A stretch of 64,000 nt of DNA from Rhodoblastus sp963704565 (lineage in GTDB: Bacteria; Pseudomonadota; Alphaproteobacteria; Rhizobiales; Beijerinckiaceae). The position numbers were made by a program, and so were the translations under genes. Of the stretch, positions 42,238 to 50,595 are shown piece after piece. Positions within the stretch are counted from its first letter, which is position 1, and each line of letters starts with the position of its first letter. The stretch covers positions 2,976,001 to 3,040,000 of the forward strand of contig OY969917.1 in the NCBI GenBank assembly GCA_963704565.1. Direction: 5' to 3'. The notes under the pieces are model-generated. The model saw nothing but the letters and a program-made list of their open reading frames with translations. It was not told the DNA's origin and did not search any database.

Positions 42238-42636
42238 TCATTCCTGCGTCGTCGTCATGAAGGCGCGGAGCCTTTCCGCCAACGCCGCCTCGTCGCGGGT
42301 CTCGCATTCCCAGATCGTCAGCGCGTCCCAGCCCAATTCGGCATAGGCCGCGCGATGCCGTTCGTCCCGCGCCCGGTTGCGGGCGATTTTCGCTCGCCAA
42401 TATTCGGCATTGGCCTTGGGCATACGCGCGCCGCGCTTGCAGTCATGGCCATGCCAGAAGCAACCATGGACGAAAATCACCTTTTTCCGACCGATAAAGG
42501 CGATGTCGGGCGCGCCGGGAAGATCGCGGCGGCACAGGCGGTAGCCGGTCGCAATGCCGCGGAGAACTTTCCGCACCGCGCGCTCCGGCGTCGTGTCGCG
42601 CCCCTTGACCGCGCGCATGACTTCGGAACGCTCCAT
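42238..42636 (-). CDS. vsr: very short patch repair endonuclease
   Basis: A 132-residue DNA mismatch endonuclease that nicks beside T:G mispairs arising from deamination of 5-methylcytosine. It has MRAVKGRDTTPERAVRKVL, YRLCRRDLPGAPDIAF (catalytic Asp), VIFVHGCFWHGHDC with the zinc His/Cys set, and GWDALTIWECE. No cytosine-5 methyltransferase lies next to it, so it is an orphan in this window. It follows the PHA-system gene by seven bases on the same strand. Confidence 0.92.
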   Translation of the reverse strand: MERSEVMRAVKGRDTTPERAVRKVLRGIATGYRLCRRDLPGAPDIAFIGRKKVIFVHGCFWHGHDCKRGARMPKANAEYWRAKIARNRARDERHRAAYAELGWDALTIWECETRDEAALAERLRAFMTTTQE

Positions 42637-42643
42637 CGCGCCG

Positions 42644-42967
42644 TCACCCCTTGGGCGGCGGCAAGAATAGCATGTCCTCGGTTTTTTTCGCCATCAGGCC
42701 TTTGGCCTTTTCCGCGATGATCGCCAGAATCCAGGGCAGGTCGAGGAAGACGCGCACGCAATCGGGCAGGAAGTCGAAGGCGCCTTTGAGCGAGTGGCCC
42801 ATGGCGTTGAACGTGAAATCCGCGTGCGTGTCCTGCCATTCGACGTCGGCGAAGGAAAGCTGTTCGCCAAATTTCGCCTTCATGGCCTCGATGCCGGCCT
42901 GGACCCGCCTTTTGGCTTCCTCGGCGCCCAGCCGGTGCTTCACATCGACGCTGACAATCTGACCCAT
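42644..42967 (-). CDS. polyhydroxyalkanoic acid system protein (PHA_gran_rgn family)
   Basis: A 107-residue cytoplasmic protein, of the family linked to PHA granules. The core is VDVKHRLGAEEAKRRVQAGI, FGEQLSFADVEWQDTHADFTFNAMG and LKGAFDFLPDCVRVFLDLPWILAIIAEKAKGLM. I chose ATG 42967 because GGGGAG lies seven bases upstream; an ATG at 42997 is possible. phaZ lies 90 bases upstream on the same strand, which supports a PHA role. Confidence 0.82.
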   Translation of the reverse strand: MGQIVSVDVKHRLGAEEAKRRVQAGIEAMKAKFGEQLSFADVEWQDTHADFTFNAMGHSLKGAFDFLPDCVRVFLDLPWILAIIAEKAKGLMAKKTEDMLFLPPPKG

Positions 42968-43057
42968 TCCACGGCTCCCCATCGCAAGGATCGGCAAGGA
43001 GGTAATGGCCTTCAGGCAAAAAAGCCAGCGGCGGGCCGAATGATTCGCGCGCGAAGC

Positions 43058-44275
43058 TCAGTCGTTTTGCAAAATCATGTTGCGCAGGATGGGATAGACT
43101 TGGCCTTCCCATTTCTTCCCGCTGAACACGCCATAATGGCCAACGCCGGGCTGAAGGTGATGACGCTTGCGAAAAGGCTTCAGACTCGGCGTGAGGTCAT
43201 GCGCCGTCATGGTCTGGCCGACCGAACAAATGTCGTCGCGTTCGCCTTCCACAGTGAGCAGCGCGGTGCGGCGGATCGCTTTCGGATTGACCTTGCGTCC
43301 GCGGAACTTCATCTGGCCAAGCGGCAAAAGGTGCTCCTGGAACACCCATTGCACGGTTTCGAGATAGAATTCCGCCGGCAGGTCGAGAACCGCGAAATAT
43401 TCGTCATAAAAAGCCTTGGCCTGGCTGGCCTTTTCCCTGTCGCCGCCGGCCAGATTGTGGAACATCTCGACATGCGCCCTGATGTGGCGGTCCATGTTCA
43501 TCGCCATGAAGGCGGAGAGCTGGACGAAGCCCGGATAGACACGCCGCCGCGCGCCCTTGAAGCACAAAGGCACGCGGGCGATCAGATTGCGCTCGAACCA
43601 GGCGATCGGCTTTTCCTTGGCGAGATCGTTGACCTTGGTCGGGCTGATCCTGGTGTCGATCGGCCCCGCCATCAGGGTCATCGAGGCGGGGGCGGCCGGA
43701 TTGTCGTCCTCGCCCATGATCGCGGCCGCCGCCAGCGTCTGGACGCAGGGCTGGCACACGGCGACCACATGGGCGCCGGGCCCGAGATGTTCCAGAAACT
43801 GGATGATATGGGCGACATAATCGTCGAAGCCGAAGCCTCCGTCGGCGAGGCTGACGTCGCGGGCGTTGCGCCAGTCGGTGATATAGACGTCGTGATCGCG
43901 CAGCAAGGTCAGCACGGTGGAGCGCAGCAGGGTGGCGAAATGGCCCGACAGCGGCGCGATCACCAGGACGCGCGGCTGCTGGACCGAAATGTCTTTCTTG
44001 AAATGGAGCAAAACGGCGAAGGGTGTGGAGGCCGCCTCCTCCTCGGTGACCGCGACCATCTCGTCGCCGACGGCAACCGCCTTGATTGCATAGGGCGGGC
44101 GGGCATGGGTCAAGCCCGCGCGGTCGATCATCTCATAGGCGGCGGAAAGATTGCGGATGAGGATATTTTCGTTGAAGGCGGGAAAAGAGCCGTCGAGAAC
44201 CTCCAAGGCGAGGCGCGCCAGGGCCTTGACAGGCGCCATCAGATCCGAATGGGTTTGATAGGCTTGATAAAGCAT
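43058..44275 (-). CDS. phaZ: intracellular polyhydroxyalkanoate depolymerase
   Basis: A 405-residue alpha/beta hydrolase that mobilises stored PHB in granules. It begins MLYQAYQTHSDLMAPV, as Rhizobiales PhaZ do, and has the Cys-type lipase box AVCQPCVQTLAAAA in place of GxSxG; the Cys is the nucleophile known in Ralstonia PhaZa. The Asp in EGERDDICSVGQT and the His in PGVGHYGVFSG complete a triad. It stands upstream of the PHA-system gene and vsr. Confidence 0.93.
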   Translation of the reverse strand: MLYQAYQTHSDLMAPVKALARLALEVLDGSFPAFNENILIRNLSAAYEMIDRAGLTHARPPYAIKAVAVGDEMVAVTEEEAASTPFAVLLHFKKDISVQQPRVLVIAPLSGHFATLLRSTVLTLLRDHDVYITDWRNARDVSLADGGFGFDDYVAHIIQFLEHLGPGAHVVAVCQPCVQTLAAAAIMGEDDNPAAPASMTLMAGPIDTRISPTKVNDLAKEKPIAWFERNLIARVPLCFKGARRRVYPGFVQLSAFMAMNMDRHIRAHVEMFHNLAGGDREKASQAKAFYDEYFAVLDLPAEFYLETVQWVFQEHLLPLGQMKFRGRKVNPKAIRRTALLTVEGERDDICSVGQTMTAHDLTPSLKPFRKRHHLQPGVGHYGVFSGKKWEGQVYPILRNMILQND

Positions 44276-44473
44276 TCCCCACGCACCGATCCCGGTTTGG
44301 CCGCTCTCGCCATCGCGCCAGACGTCAATCTGAAAAAGCTACGACAAAAACATGCTCGCACACAATTTGCTAAACGTCTAAGCGCAAATGTTTCAAAAGT
44401 GACATTGCCAAAAAATCGTTCTGTTTCGGTGATTTGTGCCTAAAAGCACGGCGCCGGGGCCAAAAAATGCGCG

Positions 44474-44502
44474 TTGCGGTCACACCTTTAAATGAGTTAA
44501 CT
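44474..44502 (+). promoter_or_regulatory. candidate promoter for the GST gene
   Basis: TTGCGG and TTAACT are 17 bases apart and end 25 bases before ATG 44527. The boxes are imperfect. The surrounding 250-base gap to phaZ is distinctly A+T-rich against the window. Confidence 0.3.
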
Positions 44503-44526
44503 TGGACCGGATCGGGAGCGAGCAAG

Positions 44527-45183
44527 ATGGCCAAGGCGGCGCTGACCATAAGCAGCAAGAACTACTCGTCCTGGTCATTGCGCGGTTGGCTGTTGTGCAA
44601 AATGGCGGGACTCGATTTCGAGGAAAGGCGTTTGTCGATCGACGATCCGGACACCCGCGCCGAACTGCTGCTGCTTTCGCCCTCTTTCCTGACCCCGGCG
44701 CTCGAGCATAACGGCCAGCATGTCTGGGACACCCTCGCCATTGCGGAATATCTCGCCGAGACCTTTCCCAAGGCGCTGATCCTGCCGAAGGATATCGCCG
44801 CGCGCACGCACAACCGCTCGGTTTCCGGCGAAATGCACTCGGGCTTCAGCAATCTGCGCTCCGCCCTGCCGATGAACATCAAGGCGCATTTCCCCAATTT
44901 TCGGGTCTGGTCGGGCGCCAAGCCGGACATTGACCGGGTCTGCGCGATCTGGCGCGACTGCCTCAGCCGCTACGGCGGGCCGTTCCTGTTCGGCAAGCGC
45001 CCGAGCCTCGCCGACGCCATGTATGCTCCCGTCTGCTCGCGTTTCGCGACCTATGACGTGGCGCTGGATTCCGAATGCGCCGCCTTTCGCGACCACATCC
45101 TGAACTGGGAGCCGATGGTCGAATGGTCCGAAGCCGCCAAGGCCGAACCCGACGAGTTGGAAGAACTCGACGTGGAGTTTTAG
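44527..45183 (+). CDS. glutathione S-transferase
   Basis: A 218-residue cytosolic GST. The thioredoxin-like N domain reads ALTISSKNYSSWSLRGWLLC (with the Ser of SSWSLR as likely glutathione-activating residue) and LTPALEHNGQHVWDTLAIAEYLAE, the cis-Pro and glutathione gamma-glutamyl site. The helical C domain ends in LFGKRPSLADAMYAPVCSRF. ATG 44527 follows GGGAGCGAG; upstream in-frame extension is not similar. The TAG stop lies at TAGAGCCTTTTCCG, like the edge of the bipartite repeat. Confidence 0.9.
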   Translation: MAKAALTISSKNYSSWSLRGWLLCKMAGLDFEERRLSIDDPDTRAELLLLSPSFLTPALEHNGQHVWDTLAIAEYLAETFPKALILPKDIAARTHNRSVSGEMHSGFSNLRSALPMNIKAHFPNFRVWSGAKPDIDRVCAIWRDCLSRYGGPFLFGKRPSLADAMYAPVCSRFATYDVALDSECAAFRDHILNWEPMVEWSEAAKAEPDELEELDVEF

Positions 45184-45260
45184 AGCCTTTTCCGACCATA
45201 TTGGCGCAATCTGTTCGCTTTCGGCGGACGCCCGGTGCGGCGCGCGCCTCGACCGCATGT

Positions 45261-46463
45261 CTAATCCAGGCCTTCGGCCCAGCGGATCAGCAGGTTCTTG
45301 TCCGCCGCGTCGAGCGCCGGCGCCGCGCCCGGCGGCGGCATGGCGTAAGAAAAAACCGCCGCGCGTAAAATTTCGTCGCGATGCCTTTCGACATTGGCGG
45401 CTTGCGAGAAATCCAGCCCGCCGGCGGCATGGGTGAGGCCGTCGATCTGCGGACGCGCCGCATGGCAGGGGCCGCAGCGAGCGTCGATGACGGTTTGCGC
45501 TTGCGCGCCGCTCGGGCGAAGCGCCTGCGCGATCGCGTCGGAGGCGTCGCTGGCCTGACGCTCGGCGGGCGGCCGCGCCGGCCAGGAAAGCGCGAAGGCG
45601 AGCGCAAGACAGGCGGTGGCCGCCGCGCTCAGCTTCCAGTCCACGCCAAGCCCGCGCAGATTTTTCAGCCACACCCGGCGAATCAGGAAAAAGCCGGCGA
45701 GGAACATTATCGCCGCGCCGCCATTATGCGGCCCCGCGAACAGAAGCGGCGCATGGCCCGACAGCATGAAGAAAATCGTCGGCAAGGCGAGATATTGATT
45801 GTGCAGGGCGCGCGTCCCGGCGCGCCGCAGGTCGGCTTCGTCTCCGGCCAGGCCGGCGCGCAGGGCTTTGAGGCGCCGCTTCTGCGCGGGGACGATGATA
45901 TGGGCGATATTGGCGGTCATGATCGTCGCGAGATGGGCGCCGATCAACGGATAGGCGCCGCGCCCGGCGAAGACATGGGTCAGGATCAAAGCGAGGAAGG
46001 CGCAGAAGATGAACAGCGCCCATAACAGCGCGTCGCCGCACAGGCCGCCTTTCTTGCAAAGGAAATCATAGGCGAGCCAGCTCACGGCCAGAGGAAGAAT
46101 GGCGGCGGCGGCCGCCGCCCAGGGGGCGGCGTTCCACAAGGCCGGGTCGATCAGATAGAGCCTGGGCGCGGCGCAAAAGACCATGCACAACAGCGCGAAG
46201 CCGCTCGCCCAGGTGGCATAGGTCTCCCATTTGAAATTGAGCGCCTTTTCGCTGTCGTCGGCGTCCGTCGCCCGGGTCAGGCGGTAGCCCGGGCCGGCGT
46301 GCAGGAAAAGCGTCTGCGGCGTCGGGTCCGTGGCGCGGGGTTTGAGCGCGAGGTCGAGCTTCAGAAGAGCGAAAGCCGAGCCGACCCAGAGAATGGCCGC
46401 GACCGCATGGGCCCAGCGCGTCAATTCGGTCGCGTCGTCCAGCAAAACGGCGAAAAAATTCAT
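45261..46463 (-). CDS. puuD: membrane urate hydroxylase PuuD with C-terminal cytochrome c domain
   Basis: A 400-residue inner-membrane protein. The first 300 residues contain seven or eight helices with the signature TRWAHAVAAILWVGSAF, YPLIGAHLATIMTANIAHIIVPAQK and LHNQYLALPTIFFMLSGHAPL of the urate oxidase (PuuD) family. The C-terminal part has a haem c motif, CGPCH, with MPPP as likely axial Met region. PuuD oxidises urate to 5-hydroxyisourate with electrons passing to the respiratory chain. Neighbouring uricolytic genes (pucL/M type, allantoinase) are absent. Confidence 0.9.
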   Translation of the reverse strand: MNFFAVLLDDATELTRWAHAVAAILWVGSAFALLKLDLALKPRATDPTPQTLFLHAGPGYRLTRATDADDSEKALNFKWETYATWASGFALLCMVFCAAPRLYLIDPALWNAAPWAAAAAAILPLAVSWLAYDFLCKKGGLCGDALLWALFIFCAFLALILTHVFAGRGAYPLIGAHLATIMTANIAHIIVPAQKRRLKALRAGLAGDEADLRRAGTRALHNQYLALPTIFFMLSGHAPLLFAGPHNGGAAIMFLAGFFLIRRVWLKNLRGLGVDWKLSAAATACLALAFALSWPARPPAERQASDASDAIAQALRPSGAQAQTVIDARCGPCHAARPQIDGLTHAAGGLDFSQAANVERHRDEILRAAVFSYAMPPPGAAPALDAADKNLLIRWAEGLD

Positions 46464-46469
46464 GTTGGC

Positions 46470-47132
46470 TCAGTCCTTTGCTTTTTCGCCGCGACGATAC
46501 CACTGGTAAGAGACCAGGACGATGGCGAAGGTGAAAAGCGCCGCGAACAGGACATCGGACAGGTAATGCCCGCCGAAAGCCATGCGCTCCGCCGCCGTGT
46601 CGAGAGTGAAAAGCGCGGCGGCGATGACGGCGGCGGCGCGCGCCGGCGGCGGCGCCAGCAAGGCGGGGGCGAGCGTCCAGGCTGCTGTCGCGACCTCGCC
46701 CGAAACGAAAGAGCAATTGCGGCGGCATTGGCCGGAAAAGCTGCCAATGGGCTGAAACGCCCAGGGTCCGCCGAAAGCTTTCGTCTGTTCCGGGCGCGGC
46801 CGGTGGGATATTTCCTTGAGCACGCCATTGACCAGCAGGCCGGGGCCGAGCGCCAACGTGGCGAGCAGAAAAACCACGGCCCGCCCGCTCGGTCCGCGCG
46901 CGGTCCAGCCGAGCGCCCTGGGGACCGCCGCGAGCAGCAAAGCGGCGAGCAGGAGATAGGGGGCGTCGTAGAAGAAGCGCCGGAACGCCTCGCCCACCGG
47001 GCTGCGGCCGACGAAATCGCCGGAGCGATAGAAAAGCGCCGCCGCGTCGAGATCGACTTGCGGCCACAGCGCGAACAGCGCGAAGAAAAATATCGCGCCG
47101 ATGAGGAGAAAGATCAGGAATTGGCGCGTCAC
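46470..47132 (-). CDS. PAP2-family membrane phosphatase
   Basis: A 220-residue membrane phosphatase with five or six helices. Motif 1 is KEISHRPRP, motif 2 is FVSGEVATA and motif 3 is ERMAFGGHYLSDVL. Motif 2 has Glu where the classic PSGH has His; I have seen this variant in lipid A phosphatase-like alphaproteobacterial proteins. Start GTG 47132 is used because the frame upstream has no other start and this gives MTRQFLIFLLIGAIFFF. It is six bases before puuD, same strand, so the two may be coupled. Confidence 0.82.
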   Translation of the reverse strand: MTRQFLIFLLIGAIFFFALFALWPQVDLDAAALFYRSGDFVGRSPVGEAFRRFFYDAPYLLLAALLLAAVPRALGWTARGPSGRAVVFLLATLALGPGLLVNGVLKEISHRPRPEQTKAFGGPWAFQPIGSFSGQCRRNCSFVSGEVATAAWTLAPALLAPPPARAAAVIAAALFTLDTAAERMAFGGHYLSDVLFAALFTFAIVLVSYQWYRRGEKAKD

Positions 47133-47215
47133 GGCGGTCCTTGCGGCTGGCGAACAATCCTGCTTTAGACGAAAATCGCGTCGCCCCTCAAGCGCGTCGA
47201 AGGAAAGGCCCGGAT

Positions 47216-47407
47216 ATGCCGGAGATGGATTTTTGGTACGAATTCGCCGGCGCCTATTCCTATCTGGCCGCGATGCGCGCCGAACCGCAAGCCGCGCGGG
47301 CGGCCGGCGTGTTCGGCGCGCCGGCTTTCGTGGCGGCGGACGGCGAAATATTCCGGGGCGACGACCGTTTCGAACAGGCGCTCGACTGGGCGCGCGAAAA
47401 GGGTTGA
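47216..47407 (+). pseudogene. internally deleted remnant of a DsbA-fold HCCA isomerase-like gene
   Basis: A 63-codon frame with an intact ATG and stop. Its first part, MDFWYEFAGAYSYLAAMRAE, is the N-terminal strand-helix of 2-hydroxychromene-2-carboxylate isomerase/DsbA-like proteins; its second part, GVFGAPAFVAADGEIFRGDDRFEQAL, is their C-terminal segment. About 120-130 residues that should lie between are gone, and the reading frame is kept. The expected Ser of FxSPYSYL is Ala here. It is two bases before moeB, probably translated with it. A folded, functional product is unlikely, but a short expressed protein is possible. Confidence 0.7.
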
Positions 47408-47409
47408 AC

Positions 47410-48213
47410 ATGGGCCTTCTGCCTGAGCTGACTCCCGAAGAAATCGAGCGCTACGCCCGCCATATCGTGCTGCACGACATCGGCGGAGCCGGCCAGCGCA
47501 AGCTCAAGGCGGCCAAAGTGGGCGTCGTCGGCGCCGGCGGGCTCGGCGGGCCGCTGCTGCTTTATCTCGCGGCGGCGGGCGTCGGCGAAATCCACGTCAT
47601 CGACGACGACGTGGTCTCGGCCTCCAATCTCCAGCGCCAGATTCTGTTCGGCGAAAAGGACATCGGCCGGCCCAAGGTCGAGGCGGCGGCGGAGGTTTTG
47701 CGGCAGCTCAACCCGCATGTGCGCGTCGTCGGCCACAAGACGCGGCTCGACGCCGGCAATGCGCGCGGCCTGATCGACGCCTGCGATGTCCTCGCCGACG
47801 GGTCCGACAATTTCGACACCCGCTATATCGTCTCCGACGCCTGTTTTTTCGCCAAAAAGCCGCTGGTGACGGCGGCGGTCGGCCCGTTCGACGGCTCGCT
47901 GACCACCCTAAAACCCTATGAGACCGGGCCGGCCGGCCGGCCCAATCCGACCTATCGCTGCCTGTTCCCCGAAAAGCCGCCGCCCGGCAGCATCCCGACC
48001 TGCGCCGAGGTCGGCGTGCTGGGGGCCTTGACCGGCATGGTCGGCGCGCTGATGGCGCTCGAAGTGATCCGCGAGATCGTCGGCTTCGGTCCGTCGATGG
48101 TGGGGCGGCTGGCTTTGTTCGACCTGATGAATATGCGCTTCGAGACCATCTCTTACGGCTGGGACGAGGACAATCCGCTGAACGGCCGCAAGGCGGTCGC
48201 TGGGAAAAATTAA
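47410..48213 (+). CDS. moeB: ThiF/MoeB-family adenylyltransferase
   Basis: A 267-residue E1-like enzyme activating the C-terminal glycine of a ubiquitin-fold sulfur carrier (MoaD or ThiS). The ATP motif is VGVVGAGGLGGPLLLYLAAAGVG, followed by DDDVVSASNLQRQILF, RLNPHVRV-type HVRVVGHKTRLD, and LADGSDNFDTRYIVSDAC. Only one Cys of the first zinc pair (PTYRCLF) is present and the second CxxC is absent, so zinc binding appears lost. ATG 47410 is two bases after the remnant gene. Its end overlaps ridA convergently by four bases. Confidence 0.9.
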   Translation: MGLLPELTPEEIERYARHIVLHDIGGAGQRKLKAAKVGVVGAGGLGGPLLLYLAAAGVGEIHVIDDDVVSASNLQRQILFGEKDIGRPKVEAAAEVLRQLNPHVRVVGHKTRLDAGNARGLIDACDVLADGSDNFDTRYIVSDACFFAKKPLVTAAVGPFDGSLTTLKPYETGPAGRPNPTYRCLFPEKPPPGSIPTCAEVGVLGALTGMVGALMALEVIREIVGFGPSMVGRLALFDLMNMRFETISYGWDEDNPLNGRKAVAGKN

Positions 48214-48563
48214 ATCGCCGCGACCACCGCGATTTCGACCTTATATTCCGGGGTCACGAGCTTGGCTTGAACCGTGGCGCGGGCGGGGGTGGCGCCTTCG
48301 ACCACCCATGTGTCCCAGACCGAGTTCATTTCGGTGAAAGTGGCGATGTCGGCGAGATAGATGGTCGCCATCATGATCCTGGTCTTGTCCGTGCCGGCTT
48401 CCGCGAGCAGGGCGTCGATCTGGGCGAGCACTTCCGCCGTCTGTTCGCGCACCGACCGTCCGGCCGCCTTTTCCGCCACCTGGCCGGCGAGATAGACCAG
48501 ATCGCCGCGAATCACGCCCTGGCTCATGCGCTTGCCGGGCTTCAATCTTTTCAGGTCGGACAT
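48210..48563 (-). CDS. RidA/YjgF-family protein
   Basis: A 117-residue trimeric family member that hydrolyses reactive enamines or imines such as 2-aminoacrylate. It has VYLAGQVAEKAAGR, QTAEVLAQIDALLAEAGTDKTRI, IYLADIATFTEMNSVWDTWV and the active-site Arg in PARATVQAKLV followed by VEI. The family is split into several subgroups, and canonical RidA status rests on the Arg. It is convergent with moeB and 116 bases upstream of msrA on the same strand. Confidence 0.9.
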   Translation of the reverse strand: MSDLKRLKPGKRMSQGVIRGDLVYLAGQVAEKAAGRSVREQTAEVLAQIDALLAEAGTDKTRIMMATIYLADIATFTEMNSVWDTWVVEGATPARATVQAKLVTPEYKVEIAVVAAI

Positions 48564-48679
48564 GTCGATTCCTTAAAATAAGGGAGGCTCCGGCGCCTTC
48601 CTTACACGCAAGTTTCAAGGCCCGCCATCCTCTGTCTTGGCGGCGGCATGCCCGTTCTTTCACGCCCGGTCTTGTTCGG

Positions 48680-49327
48680 TCAGAGGACGCCGACGGGGCA
48701 GGCGACGCCGCTTCCGCCGAGGCCGCAATAGCCTGCCGGATTCTTGGCGAGATATTGCTGATGATAGGCCTCGGCAAAGAAAAATTGGCCCGCAGGACGT
48801 ATTTCGGTGGTGATCGCGCCGAAGCCATGGGCTTCGAGCGCCTGCTGGTAGTGCTCTTTCGAGCTTTCCGCCGCCTTCTGCTGGGCGTCGCTCGTTGTAT
48901 AAATCGCGGAACGATATTGCGTGCCGATGTCGGCGCCTTGCCGCATGCCCTGGGTCGGGTCGTGCGATTCCCAGAACAGGGCCAGCAGCCGCGCCAGTTT
49001 GATCTTCGCCGGATCGTAAATGACCTGTACCGCTTCCGTATGGCCGGTCAGGCCGGAGCACACCTCCTCATAGGTCGGATTCTGGGTCGAGCCGCCGGCA
49101 TAGCCGACCGCTGTCACATAGACGCCTTCGCCCGCCTGCCAGAATTTGCGCTCCGCGCCCCAGAAACAGCCCATCCCGAACAGGATTCGCTCCAGGCCGG
49201 GCGGAAAAGGCGGGGTGAGCTTGCGGCCGTTGACGAAATGGGTCGCGGCGGTCGGGATCGGATCGGAACGGCCGGGCAAGGCCTCGGCCGGGGCGGGGAT
49301 TTCCAGCTTCTTGCGCGAGAACAGCAT
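48680..49327 (-). CDS. msrA: peptide methionine-(S)-S-oxide reductase
   Basis: A 215-residue repair enzyme reducing methionine sulfoxide. The catalytic Cys is in FGMGCFWGAERKFW, and the typical VGYAGG, TGHTEAVQVIYDP, DPTQGMRQGADIGTQYRS blocks follow. C-terminal Cys (NPAGYCGLGGSGVACP) act in recycling. An N-terminal extension of about 45 residues (LFSRKKLEIPAPAEALPGR) matches cytosolic alphaproteobacterial forms. ATG 49327 is preferred over an upstream TTG. LysR is divergent 106 bases away. Confidence 0.94.
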   Translation of the reverse strand: MLFSRKKLEIPAPAEALPGRSDPIPTAATHFVNGRKLTPPFPPGLERILFGMGCFWGAERKFWQAGEGVYVTAVGYAGGSTQNPTYEEVCSGLTGHTEAVQVIYDPAKIKLARLLALFWESHDPTQGMRQGADIGTQYRSAIYTTSDAQQKAAESSKEHYQQALEAHGFGAITTEIRPAGQFFFAEAYHQQYLAKNPAGYCGLGGSGVACPVGVL

Positions 49328-49433
49328 GACGCGCCTCCGGGTTGGCTCTTGGATTTGGGGATGGAAAGCGGAAATGACGAGGTTTTTTGCGAATTTTCCC
49401 TTATAGAAAAATGGAATAAAAAACGGGGACGGG

Positions 49434-50324
49434 ATGGACTGGGACAAGCTGCGGGTTTTTCACGCCGTCGCCGCCGCCGGCTCCTTCACCCATGCCGGCG
49501 ACGCGCTGCATCTGAGCCAGTCGGCGATCAGCCGCCAGATCGCGGCGCTGGAGCAGGAGCTGAAAACGGCCCTGTTCCATCGTCACGCGCGCGGACTGCT
49601 GCTGACCGAACAGGGCGAAATTCTGTTCCGCACGGTGCAGGACGTTTTCAGCAAGCTCGAAAGCGCGCGGGTGCGCCTGTCCGACGCCCGCGACAAGCCC
49701 AACGGCCTGCTCCGGGTCACCGCCAATACCGGCTTCGGTACGATCTGGCTGACGCCGCGTCTCGCCGAATTCCGCGAGCTTTATCCCGATATCGAGCTTG
49801 AGGTGATCCTGACCGACGACGAGCTCGACCTTTCGATGCGCGAGGCCGACGTGGCGCTGCGGCTGTGGGAGCCCAAACAGGGCGACCTCATTCGGCGGCG
49901 CCTGTTCACGCTCCATTATTCGGCTTGCGCCTCGCGCGCCTATCTTCGGCAATTCGGCACGCCGCGCCGCGTCGAGGATCTCGACGCCCATCGCCTCGTC
50001 GCCTTCAGTGTGACCGGCCCGAATTATCTGCGCAATCTCAACATTCTGCTCACCGCAGGACGCGAAGCCAGAAGCCCACGCCAGCCGGTGCTGTCGATCA
50101 ATAATCTCTTCGCTCTGGCGCGGGCGGTCGAAAAGGGCGCAGGCGTCGGCGTGCTGCCGGATTATGTCATCGGTGAAAATTCGCCGCTGACCCGGATCGA
50201 ACTCGCCTTGGACATGCCGGTGTTCGATTGCTGGCTGACCTATCCGGTGGAAATGAAATCGGTTGCGCGGGTCCAGGCGCTGCGCGATTTCCTGGTCGCC
50301 AACGCCCCGGCCTGGCGTCATTGA
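49434..50324 (+). CDS. LysR-family transcriptional regulator
   Basis: A 296-residue regulator. The N-terminal helix-turn-helix is WDKLRVFHAVAAAGSFTHAGDALHLSQSAISRQIAALE; the effector domain starts at about residue 90 (LLRVTANTGFGTIWLTPRLAEF). It is divergent from msrA, so msrA is a natural candidate target, and it is also directly upstream of the small zinc ribbon and Crp/Fnr genes. The effector is not identifiable. Confidence 0.9.
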   Translation: MDWDKLRVFHAVAAAGSFTHAGDALHLSQSAISRQIAALEQELKTALFHRHARGLLLTEQGEILFRTVQDVFSKLESARVRLSDARDKPNGLLRVTANTGFGTIWLTPRLAEFRELYPDIELEVILTDDELDLSMREADVALRLWEPKQGDLIRRRLFTLHYSACASRAYLRQFGTPRRVEDLDAHRLVAFSVTGPNYLRNLNILLTAGREARSPRQPVLSINNLFALARAVEKGAGVGVLPDYVIGENSPLTRIELALDMPVFDCWLTYPVEMKSVARVQALRDFLVANAPAWRH

Positions 50325-50337
50325 AGGAGGCGCGCGG

Positions 50338-50595
50338 ATGATACTGACCTCGACCATCACCTGCCCCCATTGCGGCCACAAGGCGCGCGAGGACATGCCG
50401 ACCGACGCCTGCGTGCATTTCTATGAATGCAAGGGCTGCGGCGCGCTGCTCAAGCCCAAGGACGGCGATTGCTGCGTGTTCTGCTCCTATGGCGATGCGC
50501 CCTGCCCGCCGATTCAGGCGGGGCGTTCGGAAATCTCCTGTTGCGGCTCGGCGGTGCGTGCGCGTTTCAGGAACGACGAGGAGGCCGGCGGCTGA
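50338..50595 (+). CDS. Cys-rich zinc-ribbon protein with GDCCVFCSYG motif
   Basis: An 85-residue small protein with ATG 50338 after GAAGGAGG. It has a zinc ribbon CPHCGH ... CKGCG and the compact motif GDCCVFCSYGDAPCPPIQ, which I recognise as a widespread short family often encoded next to mercury, copper or Crp/Fnr-related genes. Ten or more Cys are present in all, plus CCGSA near the end. A metal-binding or redox role is suspected but not known. It overlaps the next gene (CTGA). Confidence 0.75.
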   Translation: MILTSTITCPHCGHKAREDMPTDACVHFYECKGCGALLKPKDGDCCVFCSYGDAPCPPIQAGRSEISCCGSAVRARFRNDEEAGG

